64,000 nucleotides of DNA. Source: Clostridia bacterium (GTDB lineage Bacteria > Bacillota > Clostridia > Oscillospirales > CAG-272). Within the stretch, counting starts at the first letter, position 1. Every line of letters begins with the position of its first letter. Shown here piece after piece: positions 44,729-53,052 of this stretch. Position numbers and translations under genes: made by a program. The stretch is taken from positions 1-64,000 of the forward strand of contig JAFUOY010000017.1 of NCBI GenBank assembly GCA_017481595.1, written 5' to 3'. The notes beneath the pieces were generated by a model. The model made no database searches. It was not told the origin of the DNA and worked only from the letters and a program-made list of their open reading frames with translations.

Positions 44729-46651
44729 ATGTCAAAGGCAACAAAAATAAAGCTTTTATTGGTCATTGCGTTTTTCGTGGTTCTCATTTTGCTCGGTTGG
44801 TTCCTGCTTACCGAGGAAAACGTGGATATAATTGTTTGCGTTTTCAAAAACGATGATCTTACTAACGAGCAGATCCAGGATAAGCTGAGTCAGCTTGGCA
44901 TACGCGGTAACATTACCATATCCGTTCTTTCTATGCTTCAGGTGGTGCTTACCTTCCTCCCCTCTGAGCCTACGCAGGTTCTTGCGGGACTTACCTACGG
45001 CTTCTGGCACGGTCTTGCCTGCTGTATGGTGGGCGTTTTCCTCGGCAACTCTATCATCTTCGTCCTTTATAAGCTATTTGGCGACAAACTCAACGCCTAC
45101 TTTGACAAGGAGCTTCACCTTAATATAAACAAGCTGAGCAATTCTCATATTATTACCGTTGTTGTTGCCACACTTTATCTTTTGCCCGTTATTCCCTACG
45201 GTATGATATGCTTCTTTGCGGCAACCATGAGGATGAAATATCCTAAATACATTGCTACCACCGTACTTCTTTCAACCCCCTCCGTCGCTATTGGAGTAAT
45301 TCTTGGCCACACGGCGCTTGCTACAAGCTGGAAGGTTTCCCTTTCTATCTTTATCATTCTCGTTTTGCTTATCGTTGTTTTCGTAATAAAGAAAAAAGCC
45401 TTTTTTGCCTGGCTCAACGACTATATTGACAACTCCCGCGACGTAATGTCGGGCAGATTTACGGTAAAATCCTATCACAGAAGAAATCTTCACCTTCCTT
45501 TCTTTGTAAGCCGCATACTTATGCACGGCAAGGTAAAGGTAAAATACAACTACAAGGTAAAGGATATTGAAAAGCCGTCTATTACCCTTGTAAATCACGG
45601 CTCGTTTATAGACTTTGCTTACGCAGGAGCTATGCTTCGTAAGCACGCGCCGAACTTTGTGGTTGCAAGACTTTATTTCTACAAAAAGCTTTACAGAAAC
45701 TTCCTTCGTAATTTTGGCTGCTTCCCCAAGAGTATGTTCTGCGCCGACCTTGAAAGTGCGAAAAACTGCTTACAGGTATTGAAGCGAGGCAGAGCCCTTG
45801 CTATGATGCCCGAGGCAAGACTTTCAACCGTAGGCCGCTTTGAGGATATTCAGGAGGGCACCTACGCCTTTCTTAAGAAGGCGGGGGTTACCGTCTACGT
45901 AATAAAGCTTGAGGGCGACTACTTTGCAAGACCCAAATGGGGCGATAAGCTAAGAAAGGGTGCTTACGTTGAGGCAACTCTTGATACTCTTATCGATAAA
46001 GAGGAGCTTGCCGGATTAAGCGTTGACCAGATAAAGGAAAGAGTAGAGAAGGCGCTTTATTTTGACGAGTTTGAATGGCTCAAGGAGCATCCCGAAATAC
46101 ACTATAAGTCCAAAACTCTTGCAGTAGGACTTGAAAACATAATCAATCACTGTCCCGCTTGTAACGAAAAATACACCATAAGAACAAAGGGTAACGACGT
46201 ATACTGCGAAAAATGCGGTATGAGGCTTACTCTTAACGACAGATACGGCTTTGAGCCAAACGAATATTTTGAAAACTTTGCCAAGTGGTACGATTGGCAA
46301 AAGGAAGAATTCCGCCGAAGAATGATAGAGGACGAAAGCTTCGCCCTTGTGTCCAAGGTGGAGCTTAAGAACAGCGCAAAGGACGGAAGGCGCGCTCTTT
46401 ATACCGCAGGTCACGGCGTTTGCACTCTTAACCGAGAGGGACTTACATACGTTGGCACCCGTGACGGAGTGGAAATCACCAAGCATTTCCCGTTAAATGA
46501 CATCTACCGCTTGCTCTTTGGCGCAGGCGAGGACTTCGAGATATACGAGGGCAAGGAGATATACTATTTCATCCCCGAGGAAAAGCGAAGCTGTGTAGAT
46601 TGGTATATTGTCAGCGGACTCCTCAAGGAGCCTGTGGCTTTGGAGGTGTGA
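44729..46651 (+). CDS. Fusion of DedA/VTT membrane domain, PlsC acyltransferase and zinc ribbon
   Basis: 640-residue membrane protein. Residues ~10-225 form a VTT/DedA (TVP38/TMEM64-type) domain with several helices (FLPSEPTQVLAGLTYGFWHG, GVFLGNSIIFVLYK). Residues ~250-450 match lysophospholipid acyltransferases: His290 and Asp295 in NHGSFID, then MPEARLSTVGRF as the substrate-binding block. A zinc ribbon (Cys474, 477, 492, 495) and a ~140-residue tail follow. Coupling lipid scrambling or flipping with acylation of lysolipid is an attractive inference. TTGGAG precedes ATG 44729; a longer start at 44690 lacks a site. The stop is 1 bp before the next start. Confidence 0.85.
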   Translation: MSKATKIKLLLVIAFFVVLILLGWFLLTEENVDIIVCVFKNDDLTNEQIQDKLSQLGIRGNITISVLSMLQVVLTFLPSEPTQVLAGLTYGFWHGLACCMVGVFLGNSIIFVLYKLFGDKLNAYFDKELHLNINKLSNSHIITVVVATLYLLPVIPYGMICFFAATMRMKYPKYIATTVLLSTPSVAIGVILGHTALATSWKVSLSIFIILVLLIVVFVIKKKAFFAWLNDYIDNSRDVMSGRFTVKSYHRRNLHLPFFVSRILMHGKVKVKYNYKVKDIEKPSITLVNHGSFIDFAYAGAMLRKHAPNFVVARLYFYKKLYRNFLRNFGCFPKSMFCADLESAKNCLQVLKRGRALAMMPEARLSTVGRFEDIQEGTYAFLKKAGVTVYVIKLEGDYFARPKWGDKLRKGAYVEATLDTLIDKEELAGLSVDQIKERVEKALYFDEFEWLKEHPEIHYKSKTLAVGLENIINHCPACNEKYTIRTKGNDVYCEKCGMRLTLNDRYGFEPNEYFENFAKWYDWQKEEFRRRMIEDESFALVSKVELKNSAKDGRRALYTAGHGVCTLNREGLTYVGTRDGVEITKHFPLNDIYRLLFGAGEDFEIYEGKEIYYFIPEEKRSCVDWYIVSGLLKEPVALEV

Positions 46652-46652
46652 T

Positions 46653-48083
46653 ATGGAAAAAAATAAGCAAAAATCCTTTTCAAGTATAGGTCTGCGCTCG
46701 TTTCTTATAGTTATTATTCTTTTAACTGTAGTAATAGCCGTTAGCGGAGCGTTATCCTACTTTATTCCCCAGGGTGAATTTCAAAAGGATGAAAGCGGAG
46801 CTATCATCCCCGGCAGCTACGTTGAGGGAGAGGTAAACGGAATTGCCATATGGCGTATAATTACCGCCCCTGTTCGCGTTTTTGCCTCAGAGGATTCCCT
46901 TACCATCATAATGATAAGCCTGTTTTTGCTCATTATGAGCGGTGCGTTCAATATCCTTGATAAGACCAACGGTATAAAGGTATTTATCGGACGTCTTATA
47001 AGCCGACTTTCGGGAAAAGTGGCACCCCTTGTATGTATTTGCGTTCTCGTGTTTATGCTTTTCGGTAGCTTTTTCGGTATGTTTGAGGAGCTTTGCACCC
47101 TTATCCCATTGGTAGTTGTCCTGATGCTTTCCTTGGGTATGGATACCATGACGGGCTTGGGCGCTTGTATGCTTGCGGCTTGCTTTGGCTTTTCCGCCGC
47201 TATTACAAACCCCTTTTCCGTAGGACTTGCCTCCTCCGTTGCAGGCTCCGACCCTATGGACGGCGTATGGTTAAGAATAGTATTCTTTATTCTTACCTAC
47301 GGACTCCTTTGCGTATTTTTACTGTTCCACATACGTACAATTAAAAAGGATCCTACCCGCTCCCTGACCTATGAAAGCGATATTGAAAAGAGAAAGAGCC
47401 TCGGCAACCTTGAAACCGACACCATTCCAAACAGCGGCAGAATTTTCAAGGTTTATTCCGTATTCTTTGCAGTTCAGCTTACCGTGCTTATACTTATCGC
47501 CTCCGTGCGCGCAATATCGGGACTTGCAATTCCCATCCTTTGCGTAAGCTTCCTTTTCGGCGGTATCATTTGCGGACTACTTGCAAGCGATGATAAAAAG
47601 GCGGTGTTCAAATACTTCGGTAGCGGCGTGGTTTCTATGCTTCCTGCCGTGATTATGATCGCTATGGCGTCCTCCGTTAAGCTTATAATGGCGGAGAGCA
47701 AGATAATTGACACTATAATGAACGTGGTTATAAACACTCTTGAGGGTAAGGGAAAATTCTTCTCTGTAATTCTTATCTATTTCCTTATTCTTATCTTGCA
47801 GATATTTATCGGCTCTGCTTCTGCAAAAATAATGCTGGTAGTTCCCATAGTTGCTCCCATTTGCGCATCCCTTGGCATCTCTCCCGCATTGTTCATTCTT
47901 GCGTACTGTATGGCAGACGGCTTTACGGACGTTATCATCCCTACAAATCCCATTTTGCTCGTCGGTCTTTCTATGGCTAACGTATCTTACACAAAGTGGG
48001 TAAAATGGACGTGGAAGCTTCAGCTCATCGTCTTTGCTTTGACTATCGGAGTTCTGTTCTTCGGAACCTGTATAGGATATTAA
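46653..48083 (+). CDS. YfcC family membrane transporter
   Basis: 476-residue permease with about twelve helices. The YfcC/AbgT-type signatures include ALSYFIPQGEF after helix 1, SGAFNILDKTNG, GMFEELCTLIPL, CFGFSAAITNPFSVGLA and the late TNPILLVGLSMANVSYTKWVKW. The substrate is unknown: the family is annotated for basic amino acids, short-chain fatty acids or dicarboxylates. Translationally coupled to the fusion gene upstream; GGAGGTG before the ATG. Confidence 0.85.
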   Translation: MEKNKQKSFSSIGLRSFLIVIILLTVVIAVSGALSYFIPQGEFQKDESGAIIPGSYVEGEVNGIAIWRIITAPVRVFASEDSLTIIMISLFLLIMSGAFNILDKTNGIKVFIGRLISRLSGKVAPLVCICVLVFMLFGSFFGMFEELCTLIPLVVVLMLSLGMDTMTGLGACMLAACFGFSAAITNPFSVGLASSVAGSDPMDGVWLRIVFFILTYGLLCVFLLFHIRTIKKDPTRSLTYESDIEKRKSLGNLETDTIPNSGRIFKVYSVFFAVQLTVLILIASVRAISGLAIPILCVSFLFGGIICGLLASDDKKAVFKYFGSGVVSMLPAVIMIAMASSVKLIMAESKIIDTIMNVVINTLEGKGKFFSVILIYFLILILQIFIGSASAKIMLVVPIVAPICASLGISPALFILAYCMADGFTDVIIPTNPILLVGLSMANVSYTKWVKWTWKLQLIVFALTIGVLFFGTCIGY

Positions 48084-48112
48084 AATTTTTATTATAAAGG
48101 AGACAAAGAAAA

Positions 48113-48724
48113 ATGATTTCTCGTTCTGAGCTTCGCGCAAGAGCAAGACAGACTCTTGGCGGCAAAATTTTTGGCAACCAGTGGCTCTTCCCACTCCTTG
48201 TTGCCCTTATTATCAACGCTGTAACAGCGTTTGCAGGTGGCACCTTCGTCCTTGCTATCGTATTGACAGGCTCAATTATGGTAGGCTCTGCAGCTTACTT
48301 TATTGGTATCGTACGCGGTAATAAGGCTGATGACCTTAATCCCCTTCTTGACGGCGTTAAGGAGGACTTTGGCGGCAATCTTGTTACAGGCTTACTCGTT
48401 ACACTTTTCACATTCCTTTGGTCCTTGCTCTTTATCATTCCCGGTATCGTTAAGTCATATTCCTACGCTATGACCTACTTTATCAAAAAGGATAACCCCG
48501 GTATGACAGGTCAGCAGGCTATTACGGAGAGCAGAAAAATGATGAAGGGCTATAAGTGGAAGCTCTTTATGCTTGACCTTTCCTTTATCGGATGGTATAT
48601 CGTAGGCGCTCTTTGTCTTGGTATCGGTACTCTTTGGGTAATTCCTTATCACCAGACTGCAAGAGCTCACTTCTACGAGGAGCTTAAGGGAATACCCGCG
48701 GTTGAAGCTGCGTCCGCTGAATAA
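48113..48724 (+). CDS. DUF975 family membrane protein
   Basis: 203 residues with about four to five helices. The N-terminal pattern ISRSELRARARQTLGG, the PGIVKSYSYAMTYFI segment and IT(E)SRKMMKGYKWKLF are typical of DUF975. Function is unknown. AAAGGAG precedes the ATG, 29 bp after the yfcC stop codon. Some codons are more T-rich than in the flanking genes. Confidence 0.85.
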   Translation: MISRSELRARARQTLGGKIFGNQWLFPLLVALIINAVTAFAGGTFVLAIVLTGSIMVGSAAYFIGIVRGNKADDLNPLLDGVKEDFGGNLVTGLLVTLFTFLWSLLFIIPGIVKSYSYAMTYFIKKDNPGMTGQQAITESRKMMKGYKWKLFMLDLSFIGWYIVGALCLGIGTLWVIPYHQTARAHFYEELKGIPAVEAASAE

Positions 48725-48767
48725 TTACATACAAAATCATATAAAACGTACCCTAAAGGACAGTTTT

Positions 48768-48826
48768 CAAAATACGGTGTATCTCGAAAGAGGTATGCCG
48801 TATTTTGCATTTGTGTCCACAAATGC
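48768..48826. repeat. Two abutting hairpins after the DUF975 gene
   Basis: An 18-bp stem with GAAA loop (48768-48807, arms CAAAATACGG and CCGTATTTTG plus inner pairing) runs into GCATTTGT-GTCC-ACAAATGC (48807-48826). No T tract follows, so a conventional terminator is doubtful. It could act as a processing or stabilising structure. Confidence 0.6.
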
Positions 48827-48870
48827 AGTGCTTGCCAGGAAAATTGATTAGGCATAGGTGAACTAAAAAT

Positions 48871-49050
48871 GGCTCCCTTGTGTAAAGGGTGATTCCCCAC
48901 AGTGTGGTGAAATGTCTGCACAGCAGACAAAAGGGCTGGCACGTAGTGTGTCAGCGAAGGCGGCTGAGGGATTGTTTCCGCGCTAAAACTAACTTTTGCA
49001 ATCCCTCCGTCACGCTATCGCGTGCCACCTCCCTTTACACAAGGGTGGCT
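48871..49050. repeat. 180-bp nested palindromic element
   Basis: Outer arms GGCTCCCTTGTGTAAAGGG (48871-48889) and its near-complement ending AAGGGTGGCT (49031-49050). Inner arms include GGCACGTAG...GAGGGATTG and CAATCCCTCC...CGTGCC. Non-coding; occupies the 415-bp gap between two genes. A common clostridial intergenic repeat type. Confidence 0.75.
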
Positions 49051-49060
49051 CTACTACTAC

Positions 49061-49089
49061 TTGACATTATATGGAGAATATGATATAAC
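49061..49089 (+). promoter_or_regulatory. Promoter of the 136-residue gene
   Basis: TTGACA (49061-49066), 17 bp, TATAAC (49084-49089), about 10 bp past the palindromic element. Confidence 0.7.
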
Positions 49090-49139
49090 TATAATATATT
49101 AAATCAACAGTAATATTCAAGCAAAAAGGAGATGTAATT

Positions 49140-49550
49140 ATGACATTAAAAAAATATTGTGAACAGAACAATTTAGATCAGAACAAGGTTTTTAACATGG
49201 TGCTTGCAAGAGGGGGCGATATTCTTCCTACAGTTACTGCCTTTACGGGATATATTGCAGAGATTAGAGATGAATGTTTAGTTTGTACAAATGATAAACT
49301 TAATGTATTCAACAAAGAAATTCCGTTTTCTTCTTTTCAAAGCGCGGAGTTCGGTATTGGAAGCGGACAGCTTTGGCTTCAATGCATTGTCGATGGCAAT
49401 GAGTTTATTTTCTGCTCTCCCAGAAAAAGTTGGAAATCTCCTGCCGCGAAGTTGCTTCTTGAAAAAATAGGAGAAAAAACTGAAATTTTAAGTATGAAAG
49501 AATATGATAAGTACACCGGAAAACTGTTTTTTATCTATATGTTTAAATAA
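49140..49550 (+). CDS. Small cytoplasmic protein, unknown function
   Basis: 136 residues without signal peptide or membrane helix. The N-terminus (LKKYCEQNNLDQNKVFNMVLARGGDILP) looks helical; the middle (GYIAEIRDECLVCTNDKLNVFNKEIPFSSFQSAEFG) looks like a beta-sheet, perhaps PH-like. I do not recognise a family. AAGGAG precedes the ATG and it has its own promoter and terminator. Codon use is more A/T-rich (AAA, AAT, TTT) than its neighbours, which could indicate acquisition. Confidence 0.7.
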   Translation: MTLKKYCEQNNLDQNKVFNMVLARGGDILPTVTAFTGYIAEIRDECLVCTNDKLNVFNKEIPFSSFQSAEFGIGSGQLWLQCIVDGNEFIFCSPRKSWKSPAAKLLLEKIGEKTEILSMKEYDKYTGKLFFIYMFK

Positions 49551-49591
49551 ATCCATATGGGCAAACTTGCGCCCCTGAATATTCTTATTGC

Positions 49592-49633
49592 ATACAAAAT
49601 GCACCGCTGATTTTTCAACGGTGCATTTTGTAT
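49592..49633. terminator. Bidirectional terminator
   Basis: 15-bp perfect stem ATACAAAATGCACCG / CGGTGCATTTTGTAT with a 12-nt loop, followed by TGGTTTTTTT on the plus strand; lies between convergent genes. Confidence 0.88.
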
Positions 49634-49733
49634 TGGTTTTTTTAGAAAATTTTTTCTTTCGTTTTCCTGTCGGTAGGTAACGTATTCTTAAAACTGTCCA
49701 TAAGGACACAACGCGTAAGATACTGTTTTTGTT

Positions 49734-50690
49734 TTAAAAATTATATTTTTTTCCTTGATAAGAGCCGCGTCTGTACAGCTCCTTGTCAATATCGTTTATA
49801 ACGGAGGTCTTTTTTAAGCTCCATAGGGGGGATAAAAGGCTATCCTTGATTCCGTCGCCCGTAACTCTTTCAACCACCGTGTCGGGGCATAAAAGCTCAA
49901 GCTGATCGCATACTATATTTACGTATTCATCCTTTTCGAGGGGGGTGTAAATACCTTTTTCATACATCTTTGCAAGGGGAGTGTCTTTTATTACGTGTAA
50001 AAGGTGTATTTTTATAATGTCGGGGTTAAGCGCCCTTACGTCAACCGCCGTTTTCAGCATATCCTCCCTGCTCTCTTCGGGTAAGCCGTCTATTATGTGT
50101 ACGGCAATTTTAACACGGGGCGCAATTTTTCTGAGCCTTGCAAAGCAGTCTGTAAACTCATCGTAGGTGTGGCATCTGTTTATTCTTTTTGCCGTTTCGT
50201 CATTGGAGCTTTGAAGCCCCAATTCTACGGTAACGGGTATTTTTTCGGACACGTCCCTAAGGATCTCTATTTTTTCATCCTCAAGACAGTCGGCTCTTGT
50301 AGCTATATCTATCATTACCGCGCCGTCAAATTCCCGTATCTCGTTAAGTATCCTTTTGAAATTGTCGGGGGAGGTGTATGAATTTGTGTACGCCTGAAGA
50401 TAGGGAATAAATTTCGTTACGTCCCATTTTGAACGGATCTTCTGTATTTGCTCCGTATATTGGGTAAAAAGGGGCAATAATTCGTTGCATCCTGCGCTTC
50501 TGCTGCCGCCCGAGCAATAAATACATCCGCCGACTCCGCGGCTGCCGTCTATATTGGGACAGGTAAATCCTGCGTCAAGGGTTATTTTTGCGCACTTTTG
50601 CCCAAAGGTACGGCGCAGATAATAATCGTACGTATAATATCTTTTGTTCGTATCACTGTTTTTAAAAGGATTGTCAGTTACCTGCGACAT
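49734..50690 (-). CDS. TIGR01212-type radical SAM protein (YhcC/YtqA-like)
   Basis: 318-residue radical SAM enzyme. The cluster cysteines are in CPNIDGSRGVGGCIYC (CxxxxxxxxxxxxCxxC spacing typical of this subfamily); GGSRSAGCNELLP, KFIPYLQAYTNSY and GLQSSNDETAKRINRCHTYDEF also match. The exact reaction is not established. Own promoter at 50724-50752. Confidence 0.9.
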   Translation of the reverse strand: MSQVTDNPFKNSDTNKRYYTYDYYLRRTFGQKCAKITLDAGFTCPNIDGSRGVGGCIYCSGGSRSAGCNELLPLFTQYTEQIQKIRSKWDVTKFIPYLQAYTNSYTSPDNFKRILNEIREFDGAVMIDIATRADCLEDEKIEILRDVSEKIPVTVELGLQSSNDETAKRINRCHTYDEFTDCFARLRKIAPRVKIAVHIIDGLPEESREDMLKTAVDVRALNPDIIKIHLLHVIKDTPLAKMYEKGIYTPLEKDEYVNIVCDQLELLCPDTVVERVTGDGIKDSLLSPLWSLKKTSVINDIDKELYRRGSYQGKKYNF

Positions 50691-50723
50691 ATTCTTACCC
50701 CCTGTGCCGATTTTGTCCTATAT

Positions 50724-50752
50724 ATTTTAACACGTTTGATAAAATTGTTCAA
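50724..50752 (-). promoter_or_regulatory. Promoter of the radical SAM gene
   Basis: TTGAAC (50747-50752), 17 bp, TAAAAT (50724-50729) on the minus strand. Confidence 0.6.
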
Positions 50753-50770
50753 TATAAAATAAAAAATTAC

Positions 50771-50799
50771 TTGACAAATAAAAATCCTTCTGCTATAAT
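50771..50799 (+). promoter_or_regulatory. Promoter of tRNA-Thr
   Basis: TTGACA (50771-50776), 17 bp, TATAAT (50794-50799); full consensus, ending 17 bp before the mature tRNA. Confidence 0.85.
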
Positions 50800-50816
50800 A
50801 CAATAGCAAATAGCGT

Positions 50817-50892
50817 GCTACTGTGGCTCAGTTGGTAGAGCACATCCTTGGTAAGGATGAGGTCACCGGTTCGATTCCGGTCAGTAGCTCCA
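50817..50892 (+). tRNA. tRNA-Thr (anticodon GGU)
   Basis: 76 nt with encoded CCA. Acceptor GCTACTG / CAGTAGC, D arm with GGTAGAG, anticodon loop TTGGTAA (anticodon GGT) on a CATCC/GGATG stem, and T arm CCGG-TTCGATT-CCGG. Confidence 0.97.
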
Positions 50893-50922
50893 AAATCCCG
50901 CACATCTGTGCGGGATTTTTTG
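50893..50922 (+). terminator. Terminator of tRNA-Thr
   Basis: 12-bp stem AAATCCCGCACA / TGTGCGGGATTT, then more T, starting right after the CCA end. Confidence 0.92.
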
Positions 50923-51070
50923 CTTTTATATCTTGGCTTTTCAAGGGCGCGGTCTGCTGTTTTTAACATAATTCCTTTTCCTCTTGTGCAAAAACACGAA
51001 AAAAAATTAAAAAACCCCCAAAAAACGGAGGTTATTTGTTTAAAATGACAAGATATTGTAAAAAATTTAT

Positions 51071-51099
51071 TGACAAGTAAGCGATAGTATGATAATATA
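51071..51099 (+). promoter_or_regulatory. Promoter of the mgsA-like gene
   Basis: TTGACA (51071-51076), 17 bp, TAATAT (51094-51099) on the plus strand. Confidence 0.75.
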
Positions 51100-51131
51100 T
51101 TATAAATAACGGTATTCGGGAGGATTGCTAC

Positions 51132-51587
51132 ATGGAAATTGCCATAATTGCAGATGACACAAAAAAAGAACTGATCACGCAGCTTTGTATAGCATATTGC
51201 GGTATTTTGAGTAAGCATTCTATTTGTGCTACCAGCACTACCGGTGCTTATATTTCAGAAGCAACAGGCTTAAAAATAGAAAAGCTGCTTTCAGGTACCC
51301 ACGGCGGAGAACAGCAGATCGCCTCAAGGATCGCCTTTGACGAGATCGACGTATTGTTTTATTTCCGCGCCGCTAACCCTTATAAGGATAGCAGAGACGT
51401 AAACGCCCGTATGGATATTGAACAAAATCTGCTTCGCCTTTGCGACGTTCATAACGTTCCCGTTGCTACAAATATTGCAACTGCGGAAATTATCGTTACC
51501 GCCCTTGAAAGAGGCGAGCTTGATTACAGAAACTTTATCAATCCCCGCTCGGAATATAATATAAAGAAAAGAAATATCAAATACTGA
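51132..51587 (+). CDS. Methylglyoxal synthase-like protein with altered active site
   Basis: 151-residue MGS-fold protein. Phosphate-binding ATSTTG (33-38) and the order SGTHGGEQQIA (54-64), IDVLFYF and NVPVATNIATAEIIV match methylglyoxal synthase, which turns dihydroxyacetone phosphate into methylglyoxal. The Escherichia coli catalytic base Asp71 (GGDQQ) is Glu60 here; the residues equivalent to Asp91 and His98 are also replaced, while Asp101 is kept in SRDV. Activity is therefore uncertain. Monocistronic, with promoter and terminator. Confidence 0.78.
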   Translation: MEIAIIADDTKKELITQLCIAYCGILSKHSICATSTTGAYISEATGLKIEKLLSGTHGGEQQIASRIAFDEIDVLFYFRAANPYKDSRDVNARMDIEQNLLRLCDVHNVPVATNIATAEIIVTALERGELDYRNFINPRSEYNIKKRNIKY

Positions 51588-51590
51588 TAA

Positions 51591-51617
51591 AAAGCCGATA
51601 CGAATATCGGCTTTTTT
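51591..51617 (+). terminator. Terminator of the mgsA-like gene
   Basis: 10-bp stem AAAGCCGATA / TATCGGCTTT with a CGAA loop and T tail, three bases after the stop codon. Confidence 0.9.
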
Positions 51618-51654
51618 TAAATTTCAAAAGAGATTATGTTTTTGTTTGCTTTGA

Positions 51655-51945
51655 TTAGCCTTCACCTTGAGGGGATGGTCCAGACCAGCCTCTCTTGACG
51701 CTTTGCGTCAATTCACCTTCAGGTGGATGCGTAGCAGACGGATGAGGTGTTTCCTGACATAAACAAATTATATGCGGACGACCAATGGTCGCCCCTACGG
51801 CGAAGCCATCTTATCACTTATCACCTATCACTTCTCACTTTTCCTTGCCTTCCCCAGTGGGGGAAGGGGCGAACGAAGGCAAATATAAGAGAAGAGTGAA
51901 GAGTGAAAAGTGAAGAGTGAAAAGATAAGAGATAAGAGAAAAAAC
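51655..51945. repeat. Mosaic of intergenic repeats, no gene
   Basis: Contains TTGACGCTTTGCGTCAATTCACC (hairpin) and GGATGCGTAGCAGACGGATGAG as at 41785-41880; at 51774-51824 an exact inverted copy of 51 bases from 1524-1574; CCTTCCCCAGTGGGGGAAGG; and runs of GAAGAGTGAAAAGT words. I see no coding potential. Confidence 0.75.
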
Positions 51946-51950
51946 AAAAC

Positions 51951-51973
51951 ACCCGACCTTAGTAAGGTCGGGT
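51951..51973 (-). terminator. Terminator of ydbC
   Basis: Stem ACCCGACCTTA / TAAGGTCGGGT; on the minus strand it is followed by GTTTTGTTTTTTC. Confidence 0.88.
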
Positions 51974-51979
51974 ATGATT

Positions 51980-52204
51980 TTATTCAATATCCAAGGTATT
52001 AAGCAATTCCTTAAGATTCTTCAGCTCTTCTGTTGTAAGAGTGATACCCTTACCGAGCTTTTCGTGGCCTTCCTGCCAAGCGCGAATATCGTAAATAGGC
52101 TCACGGTCATTCCAGCTAACAAGGTTAACCTCTTTAACCCAACCGCTGTTGCTCTCGGAGATTGTACCGAAATTTTTCACGATCTCAAATTTGAACTCGG
52201 GCAT
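51980..52204 (-). CDS. YdbC family (PC4-like) ssDNA-binding protein
   Basis: 74-residue protein matching YdbC, a bacterial relative of the PC4 transcription cofactor that binds single-stranded DNA. FEIVKNFGTIS, WVKEVNLVSWND and YDIRAWQEGHEKLGKGITLTTEE are conserved. Start at 52204 chosen because GGAGGAGG lies 9 nt upstream; the frame stays open 14 codons further. Confidence 0.88.
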   Translation of the reverse strand: MPEFKFEIVKNFGTISESNSGWVKEVNLVSWNDREPIYDIRAWQEGHEKLGKGITLTTEELKNLKELLNTLDIE

Positions 52205-52340
52205 TTGTCTGATCCTCCTCCATAAAGATTTATAGATGAAATTCATCTCTTACGGGAGTATTGTAACACATAATTATACAAATTGCAATATAAATTTCAT
52301 ATTTTATTATATTATTTTATAATATTTTAATAAATAATAT

Positions 52341-52375
52341 AAAGGAGGTCAACGGTAACCCGTTCAACCTCCTTT
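52341..52375 (-). terminator. Terminator of the LUD-protein operon
   Basis: Stem AAAGGAGGT / ACCTCCTTT with an inner ACGG/CCGT helix, flanked by A/T-rich sequence. Confidence 0.75.
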
Positions 52376-52409
52376 GATATTGATTTTAGTATCAGAAGCC
52401 ATTTGAAGA

Positions 52410-53051
52410 TCAGAAGCCAAGCTCCTCGTTTACAAGAATTACAACGATCCTTTCGGGAATTGAGGAATATCTTGTGTAAACGGTATGTCCGCAAATGGTC
52501 TGTCCCGAGATAAGACAGCTTTCACACTTGCCCTTTTCGGCGCAGGGAGTCTTTCTTGAAAGACGCTGCGCGTTTTTAACGCAGGCAATGGTCTTTATTC
52601 TCTCCATAGCGGACGCTTTGTCCTTAACTATCTTGTTCTTACCAACTACCATTACCACCTTGTCGGGACCGCATATCATAGCGCCGAGTCTGTTACCGTT
52701 GCCGTCAATGTTTACTATCTCGCCGCTTTCACAAAGGGCATTTGCGCTCATTAAGAAAACATCGGATAAAAGAGCTCTGCGCTTTGCCTCGTGCTGCTCC
52801 TGTCTGGTAGGAAAGGCATAAGGGTCAAGGACGTTGTATTTTTCAATAGCGGAGTAGACGTCAATTTCGGAAAGAGTTCTTGATCCGCCAAAGGATATCT
52901 GCATTTCCTTTTCGGTCTTACCCTTTTTTGCCATTTCCTCGTCTATTACGGAAAGGACGGTACGTACCGCCTCCTCCTTGTTTTCCGCGTAATAGGGCTT
53001 AAACTGTCTTTTTTTAAGCTCCTCCATAAGGGAAGAAAAGATCTTATCCAT
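52410..53051 (-). CDS. LUD-domain (lactate utilization-like) protein
   Basis: 213-residue protein of the LutB/LutC-related LUD domain family: FGGSRTLSEID near residue 53, MSANALCESGEIVNIDGNGNRLGAM, and GPDKVVMVVGKNKIV. Four cysteines near the C-terminus (CAEKGKCESCLISGQTIC) may hold a metal or cluster. No lutA/lutB neighbours, so a lactate role is unsure. It begins 1 bp after the preceding gene. Confidence 0.85.
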   Translation of the reverse strand: MDKIFSSLMEELKKRQFKPYYAENKEEAVRTVLSVIDEEMAKKGKTEKEMQISFGGSRTLSEIDVYSAIEKYNVLDPYAFPTRQEQHEAKRRALLSDVFLMSANALCESGEIVNIDGNGNRLGAMICGPDKVVMVVGKNKIVKDKASAMERIKTIACVKNAQRLSRKTPCAEKGKCESCLISGQTICGHTVYTRYSSIPERIVVILVNEELGF

Positions 53052-53052
53052 A

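Noticed and set aside
48725-49139. Insertion sequence remnant
   Set aside because: Inverted ends are present but no transposase fragment or clear target duplication can be seen.
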